Below, piece after piece: positions 16,285 through 24,524 of a stretch of DNA of 64,000 nucleotides (positions are counted from its first letter, which is position 1; every line of letters starts with the position of its first letter). Under the pieces are notes generated by a model. That model had not been told where the DNA came from. It ran no database searches and worked only from the letters and a program-made list of their open reading frames with translations. Source of the DNA: an uncultured Lentibacter sp. (GTDB lineage: Bacteria > Pseudomonadota > Alphaproteobacteria > Rhodobacterales > Rhodobacteraceae); contig CANMGT010000003.1 in assembly GCA_947497495.1 (NCBI GenBank), positions 248,001-312,000 on the forward strand. Reading direction: 5' to 3'. The translations under genes and the position numbers were made by a program.

Positions 16285-16327
16285 AAGATTTTTCCAAAAT
16301 CTTGGCAAGAAAATTCGAATTTTCTTG
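16285..16327. repeat. Double-palindrome intergenic repeat, copy 1
   Basis: AAGATTTT-TCC-AAAATCTT (16285-16303) is followed by GG and a perfect 22-nt palindrome with half-site CAAGAAAATTC (16306-16327). It lies inside the hmgA-fahA operon. The 22-mer recurs identically at 35884-35905 in the sox operon, while the first hairpin differs in sequence but stays perfectly paired there. Confidence 0.85.
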
Positions 16328-16330
16328 GCG

Positions 16331-17692
16331 CTATTTCTTGCCGGGGGTTCCGTCGAATTTCTTTTCGATGTCTGTCCAGCAGTCGATGTAATCGTCTTGC
16401 AGCGGGGCCTCTTTGCCTGCAAAGGCCGTGAGGTGCTGCGGGAAGCGTGTTTCGAACATGAAGCTCATGGTATTGTCGAGCTTCTCTGCCTTCAAGTCGG
16501 CATTGCTCGCCCCTTCAAAGGCGTTCTTGTCGGGGCCGTGGGGCAGCATCATGTTGTGCAACGAGATGCCACCGGGGATGAAGCCCTGCGGCTTGGCGTC
16601 ATACTGGCCGTAGATGTTGCCCATTAGCTCGGACATGATGTTCTTGTGATACCAGGGCGGACGGAAGGTGTCTTCGGCAACCATCCAGCGTTCGCGGAAC
16701 AGAACAAAGTCGATGTTGGCTGTGCCCGGTTGGCCAGAGGGTGCTGTGAGCACCGTGAAGATGCTGGGGTCAGGGTGATCAAACAGGATCGCGCCGACGG
16801 GGCAGTATGTGCGCAGGTCATACTTCACCGGGGCGTAGTTGCCATGCCATGCGACAACGTCGAGCGGCGACTGGCCGATCTTGGTTTCGTGGAACTGGCC
16901 GCACCATTTGACAGTGACCGTCGAGGGCACTTCGCGGTCTTCATAGGCCGCCACGGGTGACTTGAAGTCGCGCGGGTTGGCCATGCAGTTGGCGCCGATG
17001 GGGCCACGGCCGGGCAGCTCAAACTTCTGGCCGTAGTTCTCGCAGACAAAGCCGCGCGCCGGCCCTTCCAGAACTTCAACGCGGTAGAGCAGGCCACGCG
17101 GAATAATGGCGATTTCTTTTGGCTCGATGTCGATGATTCCCAACTCCGTGGAGAACCGCAATTTGCCTTCCTGAGGAACAATCAGCATCTCGGAATCAGC
17201 CGAGAAGAAGTACTCGTCTTCCATGCTTTCGGTCACGAGGTAGACATGCGTTGCCATGCCGACTTGCGTGTTCACATCCCCGGCCGTTGTCATAGTGCGC
17301 ATGCCCGTGAGCCACGTCAGCGGCGTGTCGGAATGGGGCAGCGGATCCCAGCGGTATTGCCCCAAAGATGTGACGTCAGGGTCAACATTCGGGGCGGATT
17401 TCCAGTAGGGGAGATCAATTTTTTCGTAACGGTGCGAGTGCTTTACGCTTGGGCGAATGCGGTAGCACCACGTGCGCTCGTTCTGGTGGCTCGGCGCTGT
17501 GAAAGCCGTGCCGGAGAGCTGCTCGCCGTAGAGCCCGTAGTTGCATTTCTGCGGGGAGTTCATGCCTTGGGGCAGCGCGCCGGGCAGGGCCTCTGTCTCG
17601 AAGTCATTTCCCCAGCCAGGCATATAGCCCTTGTGGGTGCTGCCGTTGTGCGGCGCTTGGATCATGCGGTTGGGTGCAGTTTGTTTGTTCAT
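16331..17692 (-). CDS. hmgA: Homogentisate 1,2-dioxygenase
   Basis: The 453-residue enzyme opens the ring of homogentisate to give maleylacetoacetate. It has the N-terminal [20 protein letters not shown] segment, [17 protein letters not shown] near residue 285, and the Fe(II) site in [15 protein letters not shown] (His and Glu) and [10 protein letters not shown] (His). I start at [10 protein letters not shown] (17692), which follows a CGGGAGA site. It is the first gene of a minus-strand operon with fumarylacetoacetase. A divergent MarR regulator begins 73 bp away, and the intervening region has two operator-like sites. An HPPD gene is not in the window. Confidence 0.97.
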   Translation of the reverse strand: MNKQTAPNRMIQAPHNGSTHKGYMPGWGNDFETEALPGALPQGMNSPQKCNYGLYGEQLSGTAFTAPSHQNERTWCYRIRPSVKHSHRYEKIDLPYWKSAPNVDPDVTSLGQYRWDPLPHSDTPLTWLTGMRTMTTAGDVNTQVGMATHVYLVTESMEDEYFFSADSEMLIVPQEGKLRFSTELGIIDIEPKEIAIIPRGLLYRVEVLEGPARGFVCENYGQKFELPGRGPIGANCMANPRDFKSPVAAYEDREVPSTVTVKWCGQFHETKIGQSPLDVVAWHGNYAPVKYDLRTYCPVGAILFDHPDPSIFTVLTAPSGQPGTANIDFVLFRERWMVAEDTFRPPWYHKNIMSELMGNIYGQYDAKPQGFIPGGISLHNMMLPHGPDKNAFEGASNADLKAEKLDNTMSFMFETRFPQHLTAFAGKEAPLQDDYIDCWTDIEKKFDGTPGKK

Positions 17693-17711
17693 GGCGCGTC
17701 TCCCGAAATTA

Positions 17712-17751
17712 TTAGTTGCGTAGTTAACGGTTGATTTTGTAACTAACAAGG
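17712..17751. promoter_or_regulatory. Operator-like sites in the hmgA-marR divergent promoter
   Basis: Two overlapping sites share the pattern TTAGTT-N6-TTAAC or TCAAC. One reads on the plus strand from 17712 (TTAGTTGCGTAGTTAAC) and one on the minus strand ending at 17751 (CCTTGTTAGTTAC then AAAATCAAC). The second contains the same 13-nt word as the decarboxylase promoter at 8018-8030. The position between hmgA and marR fits autoregulation and repression of hmgA. Confidence 0.55.
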
Positions 17752-17765
17752 TAGAGAGAGGCAGC

Positions 17766-18203
17766 ATGACACAAAAAGATGACTTTAAACTGCAAGATTT
17801 TTTGCCCTACCTGCTCAATCAGGCAGCAGAGGAAAGCGGTCTTGCATTCCAGCAGATATACAAAGACCGCTACGGGATGCTGCGCACCGAGTGGCGGGTG
17901 CTGTTTCATCTCGGCATGTATGGCCGGATGAGCGCCAAAGACATTGGCGAACGAAGCAAGATGCACAAAACCAAGATCAGCCGTGCGGTTGCCAAGCTGG
18001 AGGCGCGGCGGATGCTGACGCGCGAGCGCGACGCAGCTGACAGGCGCCTCGAATACCTGACGTTAACGCAGGCGGGGAAGGCCGCTTACATCGACTTGCG
18101 CGGCGTCGCGAAAGCCTATGACACAGGGTTGGCGGGGCAGTTTTCGCAAGAAGACATCGACAAGCTGCGCCTTATGCTGCGGCACTTGGCGGGCATGAAG
18201 TGA
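17766..18203 (+). CDS. MarR-family transcriptional regulator
   Basis: A 145-residue winged-helix regulator: [27 protein letters not shown] leads into the recognition helix region [35 protein letters not shown], the MarR wing. Such dimers bind short inverted repeats and release on binding phenolic or acid ligands. It is divergent from hmgA and overlaps the following EamA gene by GTGA, so it is probably co-transcribed with that transporter. Operator-like sites flank its promoter and also precede the PLP decarboxylase operon at 8 kb. Homogentisate or a precursor is a reasonable effector guess. Confidence 0.93.
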   Translation: MTQKDDFKLQDFLPYLLNQAAEESGLAFQQIYKDRYGMLRTEWRVLFHLGMYGRMSAKDIGERSKMHKTKISRAVAKLEARRMLTRERDAADRRLEYLTLTQAGKAAYIDLRGVAKAYDTGLAGQFSQEDIDKLRLMLRHLAGMK

Positions 18204-19081
18204 ACGGGTTGCCAGAGCACAGCAAAGGCCTGCTGATCACGATGGTGGGGGTTTTGTTTGTCATCCCTGACTCGCTGTTTATTCGCCTGCTTGACACGCC
18301 GCCGCTTGAAACGGCCTTCTGGCGCTCGTTCAGTTGCGGGTTGCTGCTGCTGGCCTACGTTCTTTTGGCGCTTGGGCCACGCTCTGTTCCTCTGGCGTTT
18401 ACGGGCGGGCGCTATTCCTGGTTTTACCTGATCGCCATGAGCAGCACAGGCATTCTGTTTACCCTCGCGGTGAGCAACACAAGTGTTGCCAATGTGGTGT
18501 TTATCATTGCGTCGATGCCGGTTTTCGCAGCCATTCTTAGCCGCATTTTTCTGGGTGAGCCGATCCGAACGCGCATGATGCTGACAATGTTGGCGGTGTT
18601 CGTTGGGCTCGCGGTGATCGCCTACGGGTCTGGCGAAACAGAAGGCGCGAGCCTTGTGGGAGATGCCTACGCCGTCGCAGTGTCATTTGTTTTTGCCGCC
18701 GTCCTGACAGTGGCGCGGCGGGTGCGCAATGTGTCGATGGTGCCGTTGCTGCCGTTTGCCTATTTGCTTGCGGCCTTGGCTCTGTGGCCCTTTCTTGACG
18801 CCTTGAGTTTGCCAAGCGGGCAATACGCGCTTGTCGTGCTTTATGGCGTGTTCATTGCCATCAGCTCGATCGGGCTTGCGCTTGGCCCGCGCTACATTCC
18901 CTCTGCAGAAGTCGCCCTGCTGATCTTGCTTGAGTCGGTGCTTGCGCCTTTGCTGGTGTGGTCAGTGCTCGGTGAAGATCCGGGCTCTTATGCACTTGTC
19001 GGCGGGGCTGTCGTGATCGGGGCTTTGGCTGTTTCAAACGCCGTCTTGCTGCTCAGAGCACGCCGCTCTGGTAGAGCCTGA
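18200..19081 (+). CDS. EamA/DMT-family transporter
   Basis: The 293-residue protein has ten predicted membrane helices in two EamA repeats. The first starts LLITMVGVLFVIPDSLFIRLL and the second follows residue 150 (LVGDAYAVAVSFVFAAVL). ILLESVLAPLLVWSVLGEDPG near the C-terminus is the classic DMT motif. Members export amino acids or small metabolites. It starts at a GTG overlapping the MarR stop (GTGA), which suggests that the regulator controls export of a pathway intermediate. Its 3' end overlaps the convergent methyltransferase gene by 29 bp. Confidence 0.9.
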   Translation: MNGLPEHSKGLLITMVGVLFVIPDSLFIRLLDTPPLETAFWRSFSCGLLLLAYVLLALGPRSVPLAFTGGRYSWFYLIAMSSTGILFTLAVSNTSVANVVFIIASMPVFAAILSRIFLGEPIRTRMMLTMLAVFVGLAVIAYGSGETEGASLVGDAYAVAVSFVFAAVLTVARRVRNVSMVPLLPFAYLLAALALWPFLDALSLPSGQYALVVLYGVFIAISSIGLALGPRYIPSAEVALLILLESVLAPLLVWSVLGEDPGSYALVGGAVVIGALAVSNAVLLLRARRSGRA

Positions 19082-20165
19082 CTTTGAGGCCACCGTGGGG
19101 CACATACGGCCCTGCGGTAAGCTTGAGGCCAGTGGTTTTCGCCAAGCCCGGCTCTGACGTTACAAGGCCAACGCGCCAGCCTTTGAACTCGCGTTTTAGC
19201 ACTTCGCCGAGTGAGGCGTGCAGCGCGTAAAGCGGCTTTTTGTTACCAATACGCGCGCCGTAGGGCGGGTTGATAATGATAAGGCCTTTGGGGCCGTCTG
19301 GCGCTTTGAGGGCCGTGATCGGCGTGCAGGAAAACTCGGTGATGTCTGCCACGCCCGCCGCCTCGGCGTTGCGCTGGCTCATGGTGACGGCGCCTTGGTC
19401 GCGGTCAGAACCGTGGAATTTGAGCTTGGTCTCTTGCGGCGTGATACTGGCGCGCATCGCGTCCCAAGCGGCAGCATCAAAGCTTGCGAGGTGCTCAAAG
19501 GCAAAGCTGCGCGCACGGCCCGGCGCAAGGCCAAGAGCGCGCTCGGCGGCTTCGATCACGAAGGTCCCTGAGCCACACATCGGATCAAGCACTGGTATGT
19601 TGCCGTCAAAGCCGCAGTCGCGCAAGAACATGGCAGCGAGGGTTTCGCGCATCGGGGCTTTGTTGACGGCGGCTTTGAAGCCGCGTTTGTGCAGGCTTTC
19701 GCCCGAGCTGTCGAGTGAGAAGGTGACGAGGTTGTCATCAAACCGCGCCTTCAATACCAGCGCAGCCTCCTTGCTGATCGGTGCGCCGAGTTCTTCGCTA
19801 ATGGCCCGTTCGATCCGCTCGGTGGCGGCCTTGGCGTGATATATCTTGGAGCGCTTGTTGGTTGTCACCTCAACGCGCAGGGGCACGTCAGGCCGCAGGA
19901 TATCGGCCCAAGGAAACTTGCGTGCGCGCTTGTCGAGCTGGGCGAGATGGAAGGCGCGGAACCCGCCAATGCGCACCAGCACCCGCACCGCGCCGCGCAG
20001 CATCAGGTTGGCGCGCCAGACATCAGGCCAGCTGCCCTTGATCTCGACGCCCCCCGCAACCGCCTTGGCGGGAGCAAAACCCGCCTCGGAAGCCTCCTGC
20101 GCCAAAAGCGGCTCAAGCCCCGGGGGGCAAATGAGGAAAATGTCCAGCTCGGGCAGGGCGCTCAT
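19053..20165 (-). CDS. THUMP-domain class I SAM-dependent RNA methyltransferase
   Basis: This 370-residue protein has an N-terminal THUMP domain (about 1-160, including FHLAQLDKRARKFPWADILRP) and a C-terminal Rossmann methyltransferase. LDPMCGSGTFVIEAAE near residue 195 binds S-adenosylmethionine and IIINPPYGARIG near 298 is the N6-adenine/N2-guanine type catalytic motif. It resembles the RlmL N-terminal half and Trm14-like enzymes that make m2G in rRNA or tRNA. The start ATG overlaps the mipZ stop (ATGA), so both come from one message. The target base cannot be told from sequence. Confidence 0.92.
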   Translation of the reverse strand: MSALPELDIFLICPPGLEPLLAQEASEAGFAPAKAVAGGVEIKGSWPDVWRANLMLRGAVRVLVRIGGFRAFHLAQLDKRARKFPWADILRPDVPLRVEVTTNKRSKIYHAKAATERIERAISEELGAPISKEAALVLKARFDDNLVTFSLDSSGESLHKRGFKAAVNKAPMRETLAAMFLRDCGFDGNIPVLDPMCGSGTFVIEAAERALGLAPGRARSFAFEHLASFDAAAWDAMRASITPQETKLKFHGSDRDQGAVTMSQRNAEAAGVADITEFSCTPITALKAPDGPKGLIIINPPYGARIGNKKPLYALHASLGEVLKREFKGWRVGLVTSEPGLAKTTGLKLTAGPYVPHGGLKVRLYQSGVL

Positions 20166-20974
20166 CAGAAGTTGATGTCAACGCCGGGCAACTGAAGCGA
20201 CTTCATCATGTCGCGCAGCTCCTGACGGGCGGCAACATTGGAGATGTTGAGCTTTTGCACGCCGACATCCTTGAGGTCGAGCAACGTCAACCCGCGCGGG
20301 AACAGCTCGCGAAAGATCACCCGCTCGTTAAAGCCGGGGGCGACGCGAAAGCCGATGCGTTTGGCCAGCGCGTCAACCGCGCGTTCCATCTTGTCTTTAT
20401 TGACCATGCGTTGCGCCCCGAGGCGGTTGCGCATCACGATCCAGTCGATCGGTTTGAGGCCAGCCTGAGCGCGCAGCTGGCGGGCCGACCAGACCATCTC
20501 GGAATAGACAGAGGGGCCTTGGATTGTCTCGCCATCGCTGTCGATGTGGGCGAGCAGGTCAAAGTCGATGAAGCTGTCGTTGAGCGGCGTCACCAGCGTG
20601 TCGGCGAGCGAATGCGCGACCTGGCTCAGGCGCGTGTGCGAGCCGGGGCAGTCGATCAGGATGAAGTCGCTGTCAGGCTCAAGCGTGGCGACGGCGGCAG
20701 AGAGACGGTGGTCATAGACGTTCTCGCCGGGGCGCAGAGTTGATTTGTCGATCTCCGGCAGCTCGTGATATTCGGGCGAGGGCAGATCAACGCCCTGTTT
20801 GGCCAGAAAAGCTTTGCGGTTCTCAAGGTAGCGGCCAATGGTTTTCTGGCGTAAATCCAGGTCAAGCACCGAGGTTTTGTGCCCCATGCGTGCAAGCGCT
20901 GTCGCGATATGCATCGAGACGGTGGATTTACCCGCGCCGCCTTTTTCGTTCCCCACAACGATGATATGTGCCAT
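20165..20974 (-). CDS. mipZ: Division-plane positioning ATPase MipZ
   Basis: The 269-residue P-loop ATPase begins IIVVGNEKGGAGKSTVSMH, the deviant Walker A of ParA/MinD proteins. VLDLDLRQKTIGRYLENR (about 37-54) is specific to the MipZ branch. It continues with FILIDCPGSHTRL (Walker B region) and a PLNDSFIDFDLLAHID segment. In Caulobacter and Rhodobacter MipZ forms a gradient from ParB at the poles and blocks FtsZ assembly there. It is larger than MinD and lacks a membrane-targeting helix. It is followed directly by the THUMP methyltransferase. Assignment as MipZ rather than a plasmid ParA rests on the DLRQ/RxxENR segment. Confidence 0.92.
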   Translation of the reverse strand: MAHIIVVGNEKGGAGKSTVSMHIATALARMGHKTSVLDLDLRQKTIGRYLENRKAFLAKQGVDLPSPEYHELPEIDKSTLRPGENVYDHRLSAAVATLEPDSDFILIDCPGSHTRLSQVAHSLADTLVTPLNDSFIDFDLLAHIDSDGETIQGPSVYSEMVWSARQLRAQAGLKPIDWIVMRNRLGAQRMVNKDKMERAVDALAKRIGFRVAPGFNERVIFRELFPRGLTLLDLKDVGVQKLNISNVAARQELRDMMKSLQLPGVDINF

Positions 20975-21177
20975 GGCCCGTTGCCCCTTAAAAACCAGCA
21001 GTTTTCCTGCGTCGATTGTTACTTGGGCGAACTATACTGCGCCTTGGCACATTAGAAAAGCGCTTGTCGCAAATTTCGGAATAGCACATCGCAATGAAAG
21101 GCTTGGATTCTGTTTGTTTGCGCGCTAGCCTCTGCTGGATACCGCTCAAAAAGGGCGGAGACCAAGGGAGACTACCA

Positions 21178-22191
21178 ATGAATTATCTAGCAAAAGCGGC
21201 TGTTGCAGCCGTCTCGATGAGTTTTGCCACTCAAGCTTTGGCGACAGAGTGGAACGTGTCGGTTTGGGGCAAGCGCCGCGCCTTTACCGAGCACGTTGAA
21301 AAGCTCGCAGAGCTTGTCGCAGAGAAGACAAACGGCGAGTTCACCATGAATGTGAGCTACGGCGGGCTGTCAAAGAACCGTGAAAACCTCGACGGCATTT
21401 CTATCGGCGCGTTTGAAGTTGCGCAGTTCTGCGCGGGTTACCACCGCGACAAGAACCGCGCGATCACTGTGCTAGAGCTGCCGTTCCTCGGCGTTGAAAA
21501 CCTCGCGCAGGAAGTGGCCATCAGCCACGCTGTTTACGCGCACCCTGCTGTGACCGAGGAAATGGCACAGTGGAATGCCAAGCTTCTCATGACCTCGCCA
21601 ATGCCGCAGTATAACATTGTGGGCACAGGCGAGCCGCGCGACGAACTCAAGGAGTTTGAAGGCATGCGCGTGCGTGCAACGGGTGGCATCGGGGCGGCCT
21701 TCAAGGCTGTCGGCGGCGTGCCGACATCTGTGACGGCAACAGAAGCGTTTCAAGCGATGGACTCAGGTGTTGTCGACACCGTGGCCTTTGCCCAGCACGC
21801 GCACCTGAGCTATGGCACGATCAACGAAGCCGATTGGTGGACAGCCAACCTCAACCCCGGCACTGTGAACTGCCCTGTTGTTGTGAACATCGACGCTTAT
21901 GAAGCGCTCTCAGACGCCGAACGCGAAGCGCTGGACAGCTCGATCCCAGAGGCGATTGATCACTACCTTGCCAACTATGGCGAGCTTCTCAAGAAGTGGG
22001 ACGGCATTCTCGAAGAGAAGAAAGTCACCAAAGTGATGATCAACGACGAAGAGCTTGCAGAGTTCCGCAAAGTGGCGGCCGACCCGATCCGCGACCAGTG
22101 GATCAAGGACATGAGCGCGCAGGGGCTGCCTGCCCAAGAACTCTATGACCTTGTCGTCAGCACGCTCGCTGAAGCCAAGAAAGCAAACTAG
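21178..22191 (+). CDS. dctP: TRAP transporter substrate-binding protein DctP
   Basis: A 337-residue periplasmic protein with a signal peptide (MNYLAKAAVAAVSMSFATQA, cut after ALA near 23). It contains the DctP-family core EFEGMRVRATGGIGAAFKAVGGVPTSVTATEAFQAM near 155-190, whose Arg normally pairs with a substrate carboxylate. I chose the ATG at 21178 for its AAGGGAG site. It is the first gene of the dctPQM operon, separated from dctQ by a hairpin with a T-run that would let the binding protein be made in excess. The substrate is an organic acid of unknown identity. Confidence 0.95.
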   Translation: MNYLAKAAVAAVSMSFATQALATEWNVSVWGKRRAFTEHVEKLAELVAEKTNGEFTMNVSYGGLSKNRENLDGISIGAFEVAQFCAGYHRDKNRAITVLELPFLGVENLAQEVAISHAVYAHPAVTEEMAQWNAKLLMTSPMPQYNIVGTGEPRDELKEFEGMRVRATGGIGAAFKAVGGVPTSVTATEAFQAMDSGVVDTVAFAQHAHLSYGTINEADWWTANLNPGTVNCPVVVNIDAYEALSDAEREALDSSIPEAIDHYLANYGELLKKWDGILEEKKVTKVMINDEELAEFRKVAADPIRDQWIKDMSAQGLPAQELYDLVVSTLAEAKKAN

Positions 22192-22229
22192 TTTGCGCTT
22201 AGGGGGCTTGAACCTCTGACACATAAGAC

Positions 22230-22259
22230 AAGGCTGTGCGAGTTTCGCGCAGCCTTTTT
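22230..22259 (+). terminator. Intra-operon terminator/attenuator between dctP and dctQ
   Basis: AGGCTGTGCG at 22231-22240 pairs with CGCGCAGCCT at 22245-22254 (one G-U pair) across a short loop, followed by TTTTTA. This is a classic rho-independent shape placed 38 bp after dctP. It probably lowers transcription of the membrane subunits relative to the binding protein. Confidence 0.8.
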
Positions 22260-22297
22260 ACGCATCAGCTTTTGGCAAACCGGACGGAGACACAGCT

Positions 22298-22927
22298 ATG
22301 GCAGGACCCGCGGCAGTTCTGGAAGATTCGAGCTTACTGAGCAAACTTGATCGCATGTTGCTGCCCCTTGAGCGCTTTGGTGCCTTGCTGAGCGGCCTCG
22401 CGGTGTTTTCGCTGATGTTTCTGGCGGCTTACTCTGTCACCGCACGCAAGTTCTTCGGCAGTCCGCTGCTGGGATATGTTGACTACATCGAAGCGGCGAT
22501 GCCACTCATCGCCATTGCGGGCGTCTCCTATGTGGCGCGTGACGGCACCCATATCCGCATGGACATGCTGGTGAACATGCTCAAAGGCCGCGTGCTGTGG
22601 TTTTTTGAACTGGTCTCGGTGCTGCTCATGCTGTTGCTCATCATCGGGCTAACATACGGCGCTTGGGAGCATTTTGACCGCTCGTTTGACTGCTCGCGCC
22701 CGTTTTGCTCACGCGATAGCTCGATTGATGTCAGCCTGCCGATCTGGCCGAGCAAACTGGTTGTGCCTGTCGCGTTTTCCATTCTGGCGCTGCGCCTTAT
22801 CTTGCAGGCTTGGGGCTATGGGCGCGCCCTTGTGCTGGGGCTTGAAAGCCCAGTCGCTGTGCCGCTGTCTTTGACGATTGAACAACAGGCCATGGCGGAA
22901 GCTGCGATCATGGAAGGGGACGAGTGA
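22298..22927 (+). CDS. dctQ: TRAP transporter small permease DctQ
   Basis: This 209-residue protein has four membrane helices typical of DctQ, at about 30-50, 65-85, 100-125 and 150-170. GYVDYIEAAMPLIAIAGVSYVARDGTHIRMD matches the family core. It pairs with DctM to form the Na+-driven permease. An unusual cysteine-containing loop (DCSRPFCSRDSS, near 137-148) lies between helices 3 and 4. The start follows GGACGGAGA. The stop overlaps the dctM start region. Confidence 0.93.
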   Translation: MAGPAAVLEDSSLLSKLDRMLLPLERFGALLSGLAVFSLMFLAAYSVTARKFFGSPLLGYVDYIEAAMPLIAIAGVSYVARDGTHIRMDMLVNMLKGRVLWFFELVSVLLMLLLIIGLTYGAWEHFDRSFDCSRPFCSRDSSIDVSLPIWPSKLVVPVAFSILALRLILQAWGYGRALVLGLESPVAVPLSLTIEQQAMAEAAIMEGDE

Positions 22928-24327
22928 TGGAACCTATCCAGATCGGAATTTATGTTTCTACTGGCATGTTGGTGCTGGTTATTCTCGGGATGCGCGTGGC
23001 CTTTGCTGCGGGGCTTGCAGGCTACGTTGGCCTCATATGGCTGCGGTGGAACGGGTTTGACTATGACCCGGAGCGCTTTTGGAAGGCTGTCGAAATCAGC
23101 ACCAAGATCGCGGGGTTGACGCCGCACTCGAAAGTAAGCGCGCAGGTCCTGAGCCTGATCCCCGTGTTTATCATGATCGGCTATCTCGCTTACCACGCCA
23201 AGCTCACGACGGCTTTGTTTGAGGCTTGTAAACGCTGGTTTGCATGGGTTCCCGGCGGCTTGGCTGTCTCGACAGTTTTCGCCACAGCGGGTTTTGCAGC
23301 GGTGTCCGGCGCGAGCGTGGCGACGGCGGCAGTGTTTGCCCGTATCGCCATCCCCGAGATGCTCAAGATCGGCTATAACAAGCAGTTCGCGGCGGGGGTT
23401 GTGGCGGCTGGCGGCACTCTGGCCTCGCTCATCCCGCCCTCTGCGATCTTGGTGATCTACGCGATCATCGTCGAGCAGGACGTGGGCATGCTCTTGCTCG
23501 CAGGCTTTGTGCCCGGTGTGTTCTCGGCGATTGTCTATGCGGCGCTGATCATTGGCATCGCGGTGTTCTGGAAAAACGTCGGCCCGCCCGTAACCGGCTT
23601 CACGTGGAAAGAGCGCTTTGAGAGCCTGCCGCCTGCGCTGCCGATTGTGGCGGTTGTCGTGATCATTATCTTCTTCGTTTACAACCCCTTCGGCGACGCC
23701 TGGGGCACGCCCACAGAAGGCGGCGCGGTTGGCGCATTCATTGTCTTCCTGATGGCCCTTTACAGGGGCATGCGTTGGGGCAAGCTCAAGGAAGCGCTGC
23801 TGGAAACCGCCAAGCTCACAGTGATGATCTTCAGCATCATCTGGGGCGTGCTGATCTACGTGCGTTTCTTGGGCTTTGCCGAGCTGCCCGACGCCTTCGC
23901 AGCCTGGATCACCGCGCTTGACATGGCACCGCTCACCATCCTGATCTGCATCCTGCTGGCCTATGCCGTGCTGGGCATGTTCATGGATGCGATCGGCATG
24001 CTGCTGCTGACACTGCCCGTGGTTTACCCCGCCGTCATGGCCCTGAACGGCGGTGAAAACGTCGCGGCGATGGACAGCGCCTTTGGCATGTCCGGCCCGA
24101 TGTGTGCGATTTGGTTTGGCATTCTGGTTGTGAAAATGGCCGAATTTTGCCTGATCACCCCGCCGATTGGCCTCAACTGTTTTGTGGTCGCGGGCGTGCG
24201 GGATGACCTGACGGTTCAGGATGTTTTCAAAGGCGTGACGCCGTTTTTCGTCGCCGATGCCTTCACCATCGCTGGCCTCGTCGCTTTCCCCGGCATTGTG
24301 CTTTGGTTGCCGTCTCTGGCGAGTTAG
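22927..24327 (+). CDS. dctM: TRAP transporter large permease DctM
   Basis: The 466-residue membrane protein has about 12 helices. Family landmarks include AAVSGASVATAAVFARIAIPEM and AAGGTLASLIPPSAILVIYAIIVEQ near 130-185, and MFMDAIGMLLLTLPVVYPAV near 355. It is the Na+/substrate translocating subunit of the tripartite transporter. The ATG overlaps the dctQ stop (TGATG); a GTG one codon earlier is possible. Loose dyad symmetry (AGGCTCT and AGAGCCT) after the stop may end the operon. Confidence 0.95.
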   Translation: MEPIQIGIYVSTGMLVLVILGMRVAFAAGLAGYVGLIWLRWNGFDYDPERFWKAVEISTKIAGLTPHSKVSAQVLSLIPVFIMIGYLAYHAKLTTALFEACKRWFAWVPGGLAVSTVFATAGFAAVSGASVATAAVFARIAIPEMLKIGYNKQFAAGVVAAGGTLASLIPPSAILVIYAIIVEQDVGMLLLAGFVPGVFSAIVYAALIIGIAVFWKNVGPPVTGFTWKERFESLPPALPIVAVVVIIIFFVYNPFGDAWGTPTEGGAVGAFIVFLMALYRGMRWGKLKEALLETAKLTVMIFSIIWGVLIYVRFLGFAELPDAFAAWITALDMAPLTILICILLAYAVLGMFMDAIGMLLLTLPVVYPAVMALNGGENVAAMDSAFGMSGPMCAIWFGILVVKMAEFCLITPPIGLNCFVVAGVRDDLTVQDVFKGVTPFFVADAFTIAGLVAFPGIVLWLPSLAS

Positions 24328-24356
24328 GCTCTGAAGCGGAATATGACGGAGAGCCT
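24326..24356 (+). terminator. Weak dyad after the TRAP operon
   Basis: AGGCTCT at 24326-24332, overlapping the dctM stop, pairs with AGAGCCT at 24350-24356 across 17 bases. No T tract follows. The remaining bases to 24524 show no gene. Confidence 0.3.
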
Positions 24357-24524
24357 GCCAACACGGGGTGCCTTCGCTTGCGCGTAAATGCCGATGTGGC
24401 CCTCTGAGAGCACTCTCTGAGCTGGCCGTGGCCGGAGCAGCTGTGCTGAATCAGCGACATTGCTAAGCGCGATGAACCGTGTCTTATATAGTGAAACTGA
24501 AATGTGTTTTTGAGGAGCATTGCT

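Noticed and set aside
20165..20974. Plasmid-type ParA
   Set aside because: There is no ParB gene or parS-like repeat beside it, and the DLDLRQ and RYLENR segment matches chromosomal MipZ.
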